DNA of 8,027 nucleotides from an uncultured Eubacteriales bacterium (GCA_900555795.1 USMP01000047.1:1-8027); one strand, 5' to 3'. Positions 1 through 6,584 are shown, counted from the first letter of the stretch. Notes: generated by a model from the letters alone, not told the origin. Program-made: numbers and translations.

Positions 1-16
1 CCCATTAAATTTTTAC

Positions 17-22
17 AGGAGG
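17..22 (+). promoter_or_regulatory. Ribosome-binding site that fixes a TTG start
   Basis: AGGAGG lies 7 bases upstream of a TTG codon at 30-32. No other start codon has such a site: the first in-frame ATG, at 57, has no purine-rich motif at a suitable distance. This supports TTG as the real initiation codon of the ATPase gene. Confidence 0.85.
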
Positions 23-29
23 TACGCCC

Positions 30-1574
30 TTGGACAGCAAAGTTGCAGCGGTGCAGATGCGTGACATCACCAAGTCGTTCGGCTCCGTCAAGGCCAACGA
101 CAAGGTCTGGCTGGACATCTACAAGGGAGAGATTCTCGCACTGCTCGGAGAGAACGGCAGCGGCAAAACCACGCTGATGAACATGCTCTCCGGCATCTAT
201 TTCCCCGATGAGGGGGAAATTCTGGTCAAGGGGACGCCCGTTACCATCCGCTCCCCCAAGGATGCCTTCGACCTGGGCATTGGCATGATTCACCAGCACT
301 TTAAGCTGGTGGATGTGCTCACCGCCGCGGAGAATATTGTCCTGGGATTGAAAGAGCCGGGGCCGCTGAATGTAAAGGCGGTGGCGGAAAAGGTCAACGC
401 CATCTGCCGCAAATACGGCTTTATGGTGGACCCCTACCAGAAGATCTACGACATGTCCGTGTCCCAGAAGCAGACGGTGGAAATCGTCAAGATGCTTTAT
501 CGCGGCGCGAACATCCTGATCCTGGACGAGCCCACCGCCGTGCTGACCCCCCAGGAAACCAACAGGCTTTTTGATGTGATGCGCAATATGCGCGCCGACG
601 GAAAGAGCATCATCATCATCACCCACAAACTCCACGAGGTTATGGCCATCTCCGACCGGGTGGCCGTGCTGCGCAAGGGGGAGTATATCGGCGACGTGGC
701 CACCTGCGATACGGACCCCCAGAAACTGACGGACATGATGGTGGGCCGGGCGGTGGCGCTGAATATCGACCGGCCGGAGCCGAAAAACCCGAAAAAGCGT
801 CTGGAGATCCGGAATCTCACGGTTCTCAGCCCCGATGGGGTCAAGGCCCTGGACGACGTCAGCTTTGATGTGTACGGCGGAGAGATACTTGGTATCGCCG
901 GCATCTCCGGCTGCGGCCAGAAGGAGTTGCTGGAGGCTATCGCGGGGCTGCAGCCCACCCAGTCCGGCTCCTCCATCTCCTACTATCCGGAGGGCGAGGA
1001 CTCACAGGTTCAACTGGTGGGCATGAGCCCTCTGGATATTAAAAAGGCCGGCATAGGCCTCAGCTTTGTTCCCGAGGACCGGCTGGGCATGGGCCTGGTG
1101 GGTGCCATGGGCATGACCGGCAACATGATGCTGCGCAGCTACCGGGAGGGCCGCTCCCTCTTTACCAACCAGAAGCGGCCCAAGGATCTGGCGGAGCAGA
1201 TCATTGAGCAGCTGGAGGTGGTGACGCCCGGTGTAGCCACCCCGGTGCGCCGTCTCTCCGGCGGCAATGTGCAGAAAGTGCTGGTAGGCCGGGAGATTGC
1301 CGCCTCCCCCAAGGTGCTTATGACCGCCTACGCCGTGCGGGGGCTGGACATCAACACCTCCTACACCATCTACCACCTGCTCAACGAGCAGAAGGAGCGT
1401 GGAGTGGCGGTGGTCTATGTGGGCGAGGATCTGGACGTGCTGCTGGAACTGTGCGACCGGATTCTGGTCCTCTGCGCCGGTAAGGTCAACGGCGTGGTAG
1501 ACGGGCGAACCGCCACCAAGGAGGAGGTTGGCCTGATGATGACCAATCTGCAGAAGGAGGAGCGCCAGGCATGA
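30..1574 (+). CDS. ABC importer ATP-binding protein, nucleoside/BMP family (YufO/NupO-like)
   Basis: This 514-residue protein carries two ABC ATPase domains in one chain, the layout of the sugar/nucleoside importers (RbsA, MglA, YufO/NupO). It should power uptake through the two permeases encoded directly after it, at the inner face of the membrane. Domain 1 shows Walker A GENGSGKT (40-47), Q-loop Gln89, Walker B ILILDEPTA (162-170) and His199. Its signature is weak, SVSQKQ (143-148) where relatives have something like SVGQQQ. Domain 2 (about 257-505) has a degenerate Walker A, GISGCGQKE (291-299), a good signature LSGGNVQK (409-416), and AYAVRGLD (433-440) where relatives usually have AQPTRGLD. 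Degenerate site 2 is normal for the family, but the lost Pro-Thr is less usual. The TTG start follows a strong ribosome-binding site. The stop overlaps the next gene by 4 bp. Nucleoside as substrate is inferred from family and synteny; other purine-like or sugar ligands are possible. Confidence 0.92.
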   Translation: MDSKVAAVQMRDITKSFGSVKANDKVWLDIYKGEILALLGENGSGKTTLMNMLSGIYFPDEGEILVKGTPVTIRSPKDAFDLGIGMIHQHFKLVDVLTAAENIVLGLKEPGPLNVKAVAEKVNAICRKYGFMVDPYQKIYDMSVSQKQTVEIVKMLYRGANILILDEPTAVLTPQETNRLFDVMRNMRADGKSIIIITHKLHEVMAISDRVAVLRKGEYIGDVATCDTDPQKLTDMMVGRAVALNIDRPEPKNPKKRLEIRNLTVLSPDGVKALDDVSFDVYGGEILGIAGISGCGQKELLEAIAGLQPTQSGSSISYYPEGEDSQVQLVGMSPLDIKKAGIGLSFVPEDRLGMGLVGAMGMTGNMMLRSYREGRSLFTNQKRPKDLAEQIIEQLEVVTPGVATPVRRLSGGNVQKVLVGREIAASPKVLMTAYAVRGLDINTSYTIYHLLNEQKERGVAVVYVGEDLDVLLELCDRILVLCAGKVNGVVDGRTATKEEVGLMMTNLQKEERQA

Positions 1575-2677
1575 CGAATCCTGTTAAGGGCGAGCCCGCT
1601 GTGCGCATTGTAAAGCGGGACAGCATCCCCACCTGGAAGGCCTGGGGCATCCGGGGCCTGGCAGTGCTGCTGGCGCTGGTCATCAGCGGCCTGTTCATCT
1701 TCGCCGTCACCAAGCTGAACCCTGTAGCGGTGTATGAGGCCATGTTTGACGGGGCCTTCGGCACCAGCCGCCGCTCCTGGGTAACAATCCGGGACGCCAT
1801 GATGCTGCTGTGCATTGGCATCGGCTTGGCCCCCGCCTTTAAGATGAAATTTTGGAACATCGGCGCCGAGGGGCAGATCCTGGTGGGCGGCTGCTTTACA
1901 GCGGGACTGATGATCTACTACGGCAACTCCCTGCCCACCCCCCTGCTGCTGATCATTATGGCTGCCGCCAGCCTGCTTGGCGGCGCCGTGTGGGGTGTGA
2001 TTCCCGCCGTGTGCAAATCCCGGTGGGACACCAATGAAACGCTCTTTACCCTGATGATGAACTACGTGGCCATCCAGCTGACCAGCTACTGCGTGGCTCT
2101 GTGGGAAAACCCTCCCGGCTCCAACACCGTGGGCATCATCAACGGGCAGACCAAGGGCGGCTGGTTCCCGGAAGTCTTTGGCCAGGCCTACCTGCTCAAC
2201 GTGCTGCTGGTGCTGGCCCTGACGGTGGGCATGTACGTGTATCTGCGCTCCTCCAAGCAGGGCTATGAGATCTCCGTGGTGGGTGAAAGCGCCAACACCG
2301 CCCGTTACGCCGGTATCAAACTCAGCCGTGTCTACATCCGCACCATGGCTATCTCCGGCGCGATCTGCGGCCTGGCGGGCTTTATCGCCGTGGCCGGGGC
2401 CAGCCATACCATCTCCACCTCCACCGCCGGCGGCCGGGGCTTCACCGCCATTATTGTGGCATGGCTGGCCAAGTTCAACACCTTCGTCATGGTGCTGATC
2501 TCCTTCCTGCTGGTATTCCTGCAGAAGGGGGCTATCACCATCGCCTCCAAGTTTAATCTCAACGACTACGCCTCCAATATCATCACCGGCATCATTCTCT
2601 TCTGCATCATCGGCAGCGAGTTCTTTATCAACTATAAGCTGATTTTCCGCGGCAGAAAGGGGGCTGAGCGCAAATGA
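1571..2677 (+). CDS. ABC importer permease 1 (YufP/NupP-like)
   Basis: This 368-residue integral membrane protein is the larger of the two permeases of the importer and forms half of the transmembrane channel. It has a short, basic cytoplasmic N-terminus (1-28) followed by a series of hydrophobic segments, beginning at about 29-46 and ending near 335-352. Family hallmarks of the branched-chain/ribose-type permeases (BPD_transp_2) are visible: FWNIGAEGQI (94-103), VGESANTARYAGI (237-249), which resembles the cytoplasmic loop that contacts the ATPase, and GRGFTAIIVAWLAK (287-300). The basic tail (360-368) fits a cytoplasmic C-terminus. Its ATG overlaps the ATPase stop, and its stop overlaps the next start, in ATGA junctions, so the three proteins are probably made by coupled translation in matched amounts. 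Substrate specificity cannot be read from the sequence. Confidence 0.92.
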   Translation: MTNPVKGEPAVRIVKRDSIPTWKAWGIRGLAVLLALVISGLFIFAVTKLNPVAVYEAMFDGAFGTSRRSWVTIRDAMMLLCIGIGLAPAFKMKFWNIGAEGQILVGGCFTAGLMIYYGNSLPTPLLLIIMAAASLLGGAVWGVIPAVCKSRWDTNETLFTLMMNYVAIQLTSYCVALWENPPGSNTVGIINGQTKGGWFPEVFGQAYLLNVLLVLALTVGMYVYLRSSKQGYEISVVGESANTARYAGIKLSRVYIRTMAISGAICGLAGFIAVAGASHTISTSTAGGRGFTAIIVAWLAKFNTFVMVLISFLLVFLQKGAITIASKFNLNDYASNIITGIILFCIIGSEFFINYKLIFRGRKGAERK

Positions 2678-3669
2678 GCAACTACATCGCACTCTTCCAG
2701 GCTGCTATTGCCTATGGCACTGTGATTCTCTTTGGCGCCATGGGCGAGATCCTGACGCAGAAGTCCGGCAACCTGAACCTGGGTGTCCCCGGCATTATGT
2801 ATCTGGGGGGCATCGCGGGCCTGGCCGCCTCCTTTTTCTATGAACTGAACAACCCCGCCCCCAATCCGGCAGTATGCCTTGTGCTGTCCTTTGCCGCCGC
2901 CTTCCTGGCCGCCGCCCTGGGCGGACTGCTTTTCAGCTTCCTGACCATTACCCTCCGGGCCAATCAGAACGTCACCGGCCTGACCCTGACCATCTTCGGC
3001 GGCGGCGTGGCCAACTTCTTCGGCGGCGGCCTGAACACCATGGCCGGCGGCGTGGGTCAAATTTCCGTGGCTGCCACCAGCGCCGTGTACCGGGCCAACA
3101 TTCCCGCCCTGGCAGGCCTGGGCGGCACCTCCCTGCCTATTGGCAGCCTGTTTTTCAGCTACGGCTTCATGGTCTATCTGGCCATCGCCCTGGCAATCGC
3201 CATGAGTTGGTTCTTAAACCGCACCCGGAAGGGGCTGAATCTGCGGGCTGTGGGTGAAAACCCCGCCACCGCCGACGCCGCCGGCATCAACGTCACCCGC
3301 TATCAGTACCTGGCCACCTGTATCGGCGCGGGCATCTCTGGCATGGGCGGGCTATACTACACCATGGACTATATCAAGGGCACCTGGGCCAATGACAGCA
3401 CCATTGAAGCCCTGGGCTGGCTGGCGGTGGCCCTGGTCATCTTTGCCACCTGGAGACCCATGAACGCCATCTGGGGTGCCTACCTCTTCGGCGGGCTGAC
3501 CTGGCTGTACTTCTATGTGCCCAATCTGACCCGCAGTTCCCAGGAACTGTTTAAGATGCTGCCCTATCTTGTGACCATCGCGGTGCTGATTCTCATCAGC
3601 ATGCGCAAAAAGCGGGAGAACCAGCCGCCTGCCCACCTGGGCCTGCCCTATTTCCGGGAGGAACGATAG
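2674..3669 (+). CDS. ABC importer permease 2 (YufQ/NupQ-like)
   Basis: This 331-residue second permease partners permease 1 in a heterodimeric channel. It is shorter and starts almost at once with a membrane segment (about 5-25), as usual for this subunit. Family features are the GE...KSGNLNLG region (24-37), RANQNVTGLTLT (95-106), the cytoplasmic loop GLNLRAVGENPATADAAGI (187-205) thought to contact the ATPase, and RPMNAIWGAYLFGG (261-274). In relatives the first region usually reads LNLGxEG; here it is LNLGVPG (34-40), with proline in place of the acidic residue. The C-terminus (311-331) is polar and basic, hence cytoplasmic. It is the last gene of the operon and is followed after about 20 bp by a strong terminator. 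Confidence 0.92.
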   Translation: MSNYIALFQAAIAYGTVILFGAMGEILTQKSGNLNLGVPGIMYLGGIAGLAASFFYELNNPAPNPAVCLVLSFAAAFLAAALGGLLFSFLTITLRANQNVTGLTLTIFGGGVANFFGGGLNTMAGGVGQISVAATSAVYRANIPALAGLGGTSLPIGSLFFSYGFMVYLAIALAIAMSWFLNRTRKGLNLRAVGENPATADAAGINVTRYQYLATCIGAGISGMGGLYYTMDYIKGTWANDSTIEALGWLAVALVIFATWRPMNAIWGAYLFGGLTWLYFYVPNLTRSSQELFKMLPYLVTIAVLILISMRKKRENQPPAHLGLPYFREER

Positions 3670-3689
3670 CGTTTGTATCTTTGTTACAC

Positions 3690-3736
3690 AAAAACCGGGC
3701 CGGTACCGCTACTTGGCGATACCGGCCCGGTTTTTT
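3690..3736. terminator. Bidirectional intrinsic terminator between the ABC operon and htpG
   Basis: A perfect 15-bp inverted repeat, 3691-3705 with 3720-3734, encloses a 14-base loop that can add a further 3-bp CGC/GCG helix. The plus strand runs into TTTTTT (3731-3736). The minus strand runs into a matching T-run, the complement of AAAAA at 3690-3694. The hairpin lies between two converging genes, 20 bp after the permease stop and 17 bp after the htpG stop, so it should end both transcripts. Confidence 0.92.
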
Positions 3737-3752
3737 CTTGCTCCCCGGCAGC

Positions 3753-5633
3753 CTATGCCCACAGGCTGCACAGCAGGTCCGTATATCCAGAGGGATCGTC
3801 AATGGGCAGCCCGGCAATCAGCTTGGCCTGATTGAGCAACACCTGGGCGTATTTCCCCGCCCGCTCCGGATCGCTCTCCCGGGCGGCCTCCAGGGCCGCG
3901 AAGGCGGGATGGTCCACATTGACCTCCAGAATCCGCTTTGCCTTCAGCCCCATTTCCGGCTGGGCCGCGGTGAAGTAGCGCTCCATCTCAAAACTGACGC
4001 CCTCACCGGCAGTAAGGCATACAGGGTGGGTCTTCAGCTTCCGGGAGGCCCGAACCTGATCCACCTGATCCCCCAGCTTCTCCTTAAGGAAGTCAAAGGC
4101 CGCCTGATAGGCCTCCTCCGGCTTCTCCTCCGGCATGTCCTCCAGGTCCAAGTCACCGTCCACGGCAGAGCGGAATTCCTTCTCCTTGTACTGGTGCAAA
4201 ATCTCCACCAGCAGCTGGTCGGGCTGATCGGTGAGATAGAGAATCTCCAGATTCCGCTCCCGCAGCAGTTCCGTCTGAGGCAGGTTGTCCATGGCGGCCA
4301 CGTTCTCTCCGGATGCGTAGTAGATATACTTCTGGCTCTCCGGCATGCGGCTCACATACTCAGAGAGTGTCACCATCTTTTTCTCCGTGGAGGAGTAAAA
4401 CAGCAGCAGGTCCTCCAGCAATTCCCGCTTGGCCCCGTAGTTATTCAGGCAGCCCACCTTCAGCTGGCGGCCAAAATTCTGGAAGAAGGCCTCATAGCCC
4501 GCCCGATCTTCCTTCAGAAGCCGCTCCAACTCGCCCTTCACCTTTTTCTCGATATTGTTGGCGATCAGCTTCAGCTGCCGGTCGTGCTGGAGCAGTTCCC
4601 GGGAGATATTCAAACTCAGATCCGGGGAATCCACCACACCTCTCACAAAGCCAAAGTGCTCCCCAATCAGGTCCGGGCACTTGTCCATAATCATCACGCC
4701 GGCGGAATAGAGCTGGAGTCCCCGCTCATACTCGCTGGTGTAGTAGTCAAAGGGCGTCCGGGAGGGAATGAACAGCAGTGCCTTATAGCTGACCTGCCCC
4801 TCGGCGGAGACGGTAACGACAGACTGGGGTGGGGTGAAGTCGCCAAACTTATCCTGGTAAAACTTGTCGTACTCCTCCTTTGTGACCTCGCTCTTCTTCC
4901 GCTGCCAGAGGGGGACCATGCTGTTGAGAGTCTCCTCCTCCCTGTAGTCCTCATACTCGGGCTTATCCTCGGGGGAGTCGGCCTTCTTCCGGGACTTCGT
5001 TACTTCCATGCGGATGGGCCAGCGGATATAGTCGGAATACTTCTTCACCAGGCCGCGCAGTGTGTACTCCTGGAGGTACTGCCCATAGTCCCCCTCCTCG
5101 CTGTCCGGCTTGATGTGCATGATGATATCGGTACCCACCGTGTCCTTTTCGCAGGGGGTGATGGTGTAGCCGTCAGTCCCATCGCTCTCCCAGCGGTAGG
5201 CCTGCTCCGCACCGAACTTTTTTGTCACCACCGCGATATGGTCCGCCACCATGAAGGCGGAGTAGAACCCCACCCCGAACTGTCCAATGCTCTCTATGTC
5301 GGCGTCCTCCTTTTCCAGTTCCTGGCGGAACTGGTAGGTGCCGCTGGAGGCGATGACCCCCAGATTGTTCTCCAGGTCGCTCTCATCCATACCGATGCCG
5401 TTGTCGCTGACTGTTAACGTCCGTCCCTGGGGGTCCGCCTGGATTTGGATGCGGAAGTCCTCCCGCTTCATATCCACGTGCTCGTCCGTCAGGGACCGGT
5501 AACTCAGCTTGTCAATCGCATCGCTGGCGTTGGATATGATCTCCCTTAGAAAAATTTCCTTGTGGGTATAAATCGAGTGGATCATCAGGTCCAAAAGCCG
5601 CTTGCTCTCCGCCTGAAATTCTTTTTTTGCCAT
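3753..5633 (-). CDS. htpG: Molecular chaperone HtpG (bacterial Hsp90)
   Basis: HtpG is a cytosolic, ATP-driven homodimeric chaperone that remodels client proteins, often together with DnaK. The 626-residue protein has the usual length and all three domains. The GHKL ATPase domain (about 1-215) shows EIISNASDAIDKL (31-43) with the conserved Glu31, Asn35 and Asp38, then SDNGIGM (76-82) and IGQFGVGFYSAF (116-127). The middle domain (about 230-490) includes the catalytic-arginine motif NISRELLQ (342-349, Arg345). The C-terminal dimerisation domain follows. The start is ATG at 5631-5633, after AGGAGG with 7-base spacing, and MAKKEFQAES matches HtpG N-termini. An in-frame ATG 26 codons upstream is rejected. 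Control is probably by HrcA through the CIRCE at 5748-5774. That differs from Bacillus subtilis, where htpG is outside the HrcA regulon. Confidence 0.97.
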   Translation of the reverse strand: MAKKEFQAESKRLLDLMIHSIYTHKEIFLREIISNASDAIDKLSYRSLTDEHVDMKREDFRIQIQADPQGRTLTVSDNGIGMDESDLENNLGVIASSGTYQFRQELEKEDADIESIGQFGVGFYSAFMVADHIAVVTKKFGAEQAYRWESDGTDGYTITPCEKDTVGTDIIMHIKPDSEEGDYGQYLQEYTLRGLVKKYSDYIRWPIRMEVTKSRKKADSPEDKPEYEDYREEETLNSMVPLWQRKKSEVTKEEYDKFYQDKFGDFTPPQSVVTVSAEGQVSYKALLFIPSRTPFDYYTSEYERGLQLYSAGVMIMDKCPDLIGEHFGFVRGVVDSPDLSLNISRELLQHDRQLKLIANNIEKKVKGELERLLKEDRAGYEAFFQNFGRQLKVGCLNNYGAKRELLEDLLLFYSSTEKKMVTLSEYVSRMPESQKYIYYASGENVAAMDNLPQTELLRERNLEILYLTDQPDQLLVEILHQYKEKEFRSAVDGDLDLEDMPEEKPEEAYQAAFDFLKEKLGDQVDQVRASRKLKTHPVCLTAGEGVSFEMERYFTAAQPEMGLKAKRILEVNVDHPAFAALEAARESDPERAGKYAQVLLNQAKLIAGLPIDDPSGYTDLLCSLWA

Positions 5634-5640
5634 ATGCTTG

Positions 5641-5646
5641 CCTCCT
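5641..5646 (-). promoter_or_regulatory. htpG ribosome-binding site
   Basis: AGGAGG on the minus strand, 7 bases before the ATG at 5633, decides the start in favour of MAKKEF over the longer in-frame reading. A small hairpin, CGGCAG-ATT-CTGCCG on the mRNA (5661-5675), ends about 15 bases upstream and should leave the site open. Confidence 0.85.
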
Positions 5647-5744
5647 GTCGGGCTGCCCGGCGGCAGAATCTGCCGGAAACACCCGGATTTTTGACTGGCT
5701 CTATCATGCATGGTAATTGTGAACAGAATATGACCAATTTGTAA

Positions 5745-5774
5745 ATATTAGCACTCAGTTAAACTGAGTGCTAA
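5745..5774 (-). promoter_or_regulatory. Candidate htpG promoter overlapping CIRCE
   Basis: On the minus strand, TTAGCA (5769-5774) could serve as a -35 box and TAATAT (5745-5750) as a -10 box, 18 bases apart. Both are only 4/6 matches to the sigma-A consensus, so the call rests mainly on the identical arrangement at the hsp20 CIRCE and on there being nothing better between the hsp20 terminator and htpG. The leader would be about 105 nt. Confidence 0.45.
5748..5774 (-). promoter_or_regulatory. CIRCE operator (HrcA binding site) of htpG
   Basis: The sequence TTAGCACTC-N9-GAGTGCTAA matches the classical CIRCE consensus at all 18 arm positions. The 9-base spacer is itself symmetrical around one base, so the element is a 13-bp perfect inverted repeat with a 1-base centre. 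HrcA binds CIRCE to repress heat-shock genes and loses activity on heat stress. The site is 114 bp upstream of the htpG start and downstream of the hsp20 terminator, so it can only serve htpG in its normal orientation. Confidence 0.95.
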
Positions 5775-5802
5775 TTCTTTTCCGAATTGTCCCCACAGCG
5801 GC

Positions 5803-5838
5803 AAAAGCGGCCCCGTGTCAAAAGGCACGGGGCCGCTT
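5803..5838 (-). terminator. Intrinsic terminator of hsp20
   Basis: GCGGCCCCGTG (5807-5817) pairs with CACGGGGCCGC (5826-5836), and two flanking A-T pairs (5805-5806 with 5837-5838) extend the stem to 13 bp around an 8-base loop. On the minus strand the stem is followed by TTTT (complement of 5803-5806). It starts 10 bp after the hsp20 stop and separates hsp20 from htpG. Confidence 0.85.
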
Positions 5839-5848
5839 GCCGCTTCTC

Positions 5849-6283
5849 TTACTGGATCTCCAGCCGCCGGGAGGTCGGTACCGTCTGCTCCCGCTTGGGC
5901 ATGGTCAGGGTCAGGACGCCGTTGTCGTAGCCGGCGGTGATCCCCTCCGCCTTTACAGCGGAGATGTCAAAGCTGCGGGAGAAGGAGCCATAGGACCGCT
6001 CGCAGCGGATGTAATTGCCCTCCTGATCCTTCTCCTCCCTGCTGGAACTGCGCTGGGCGCTGATGGAGAGGCAGTCGCCATCGATATCGATGTGGATGTC
6101 CTCCTTCTTCACACCGGGCAGATCCGCCTCCAGCACATAGGCGTCGCCGGTGTCCTTAATATCCGTCTTAAAGCCCCCCAACTCATTGCCTCCAAAGAAG
6201 TTGTGGGTCAACTCGTCAAAATCCCGGAAGGGGCGATAGACGTCCATCATACGGTTACGGCCAAAAGGCATCATATCAAACAT
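5849..6283 (-). CDS. hsp20: Small heat-shock protein, Hsp20/alpha-crystallin family
   Basis: This 144-residue ATP-independent holdase is expected to form cytosolic oligomers that bind unfolding proteins and pass them to DnaK-type refolding chaperones. A short Phe/Met-rich N-terminal arm (1-36) precedes the alpha-crystallin domain (about 37-131), with the typical YVLEADLPGVKKEDI (49-63) and the closing NGVLTLTMPK (121-130). The tail ends RRLEIQ, where L-E-I (141-143) is the I/L-x-I motif that docks into a neighbouring subunit. The length is normal for clostridial Hsp18-type proteins. The ATG at 6281-6283 has GAGGAGG with 7-base spacing. It is a single-gene unit with its own terminator. A perfect CIRCE far upstream (6521-6547) points to HrcA control, and the intervening leader is unusually long and structured. 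Confidence 0.95.
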   Translation of the reverse strand: MFDMMPFGRNRMMDVYRPFRDFDELTHNFFGGNELGGFKTDIKDTGDAYVLEADLPGVKKEDIHIDIDGDCLSISAQRSSSREEKDQEGNYIRCERSYGSFSRSFDISAVKAEGITAGYDNGVLTLTMPKREQTVPTSRRLEIQ

Positions 6284-6331
6284 ATCAATTCCTCCTCATA
6301 TATTCTATACTGATATCCTATCCCATTTATT

Positions 6332-6430
6332 TTACTTGCCGCGGCAATCCCATCCCGGGCGCGGCAGCCGGGGCCCGGCATTCTGCGCCAGCCGCTGTGG
6401 GCCGCGGCGGCCGACGGTTCTCTGCTGCAT
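6332..6430 (-). CDS. Possible 32-residue upstream ORF in the hsp20 leader
   Basis: An ORF reads ATG (6428-6430) to TAA (6332-6334), giving a 32-residue Arg/Gly/Pro-rich peptide that starts MQQRTVGRRG. Purine-rich AAGGA and GAGG motifs lie about 10 and 3 bases before the ATG. Third codon positions are strongly GC-rich, as in the real genes around it. The high-GC block in this otherwise AT-rich leader matches the ORF limits closely. It ends 48 bp before hsp20. I recognise no family. It could equally be a structured RNA segment that happens to be open. Confidence 0.25.
   Translation of the reverse strand: MQQRTVGRRGPQRLAQNAGPRLPRPGWDCRGK
6336..6412 (-). other. GC-rich palindrome cluster in the hsp20 leader
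   Basis: Three short GC-rich palindromes fall within 77 bp: TTGCCGCGGCAA (6336-6347), GCCGGG-G-CCCGGC (6367-6379) and GGCCGC-G-GCGGCC (6400-6412). They sit in the presumed 5' untranslated region of hsp20, with AT-rich sequence on both sides. Each alone leaves too small a loop for a good hairpin, so longer pairing between the arms is more likely. A regulatory RNA fold is possible but not shown. The rest of the 6284-6520 stretch holds only the Hsp20 ribosome-binding site (6291-6297) and the possible small ORF. Confidence 0.4.
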
Positions 6431-6517
6431 GTGCCTCGCTTCCTTGTTCCTTTTATTTGTCTATATCATGCCCCAAAATTATGAACAAATTTAGTGGATC
6501 ATTTTACGGAACTGTGA

Positions 6518-6547
6518 ATTTTAGCACTCTATATTCGCGAGTGCTAA
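6518..6547 (-). promoter_or_regulatory. Candidate hsp20 promoter overlapping CIRCE
   Basis: On the minus strand TTAGCA (6542-6547) and TAAAAT (6518-6523, 5/6 match to TATAAT) are 18 bases apart and enclose the CIRCE. A start near 6511 would give a leader of about 227 nt. The htpG upstream region has the same spacing and overlap. Confidence 0.5.
6521..6547 (-). promoter_or_regulatory. CIRCE operator (HrcA binding site) of hsp20
   Basis: TTAGCACTC-N9-GAGTGCTAA matches the CIRCE consensus at all 18 arm positions. The spacer is not symmetrical and is unrelated to that of the htpG copy, so selection is on the arms. It lies in the divergent region between hsp20 and rplU, 238 bp from the hsp20 ATG and 66 bp upstream of the rplU -35 box. 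The same geometry before htpG argues that it acts on hsp20 rather than on rplU. Confidence 0.93.
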
Positions 6548-6584
6548 TTTCTGCTTTTTCGTCTGAAAACTTTGGACCACCTGG

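Noticed and set aside
1415..2692. Minus-strand ORF (425 codons) opposite the ATPase and permease 1
   Set aside because: Its His/Gln/Gly-rich composition is that of an antisense reading of the permease genes; it spans two well-supported genes and has no ribosome-binding site that I can see.
3681..5417. Long plus-strand ORF (578 codons) opposite htpG
   Set aside because: It is a mirror of the GC-rich htpG coding strand, begins within the terminator hairpin, and has a Leu/Gln/His/Val-rich composition typical of an antisense shadow.
5634..5711. In-frame 26-codon N-terminal extension of htpG starting at ATG 5709-5711
   Set aside because: No ribosome-binding site lies before it, HtpG proteins begin at MAKKEF or equivalent, and a strong AGGAGG sits 7 bases before the inner ATG.
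5748..5774. Palindrome read as a plus-strand terminator
   Set aside because: No plus-strand gene precedes it, there is no clean T-run, and it is an exact CIRCE match.
5768..6313. Plus-strand ORF (181 codons) across hsp20
   Set aside because: It overlaps the htpG CIRCE, the hsp20 terminator and the whole of hsp20 in antisense; its protein resembles no family I know.
6298..6360. Possible hsp20-proximal promoter with TAGAAT as -10
   Set aside because: There is no recognisable -35 box at 16-18 bases upstream, whereas the CIRCE-linked promoter has a repeated counterpart at htpG.
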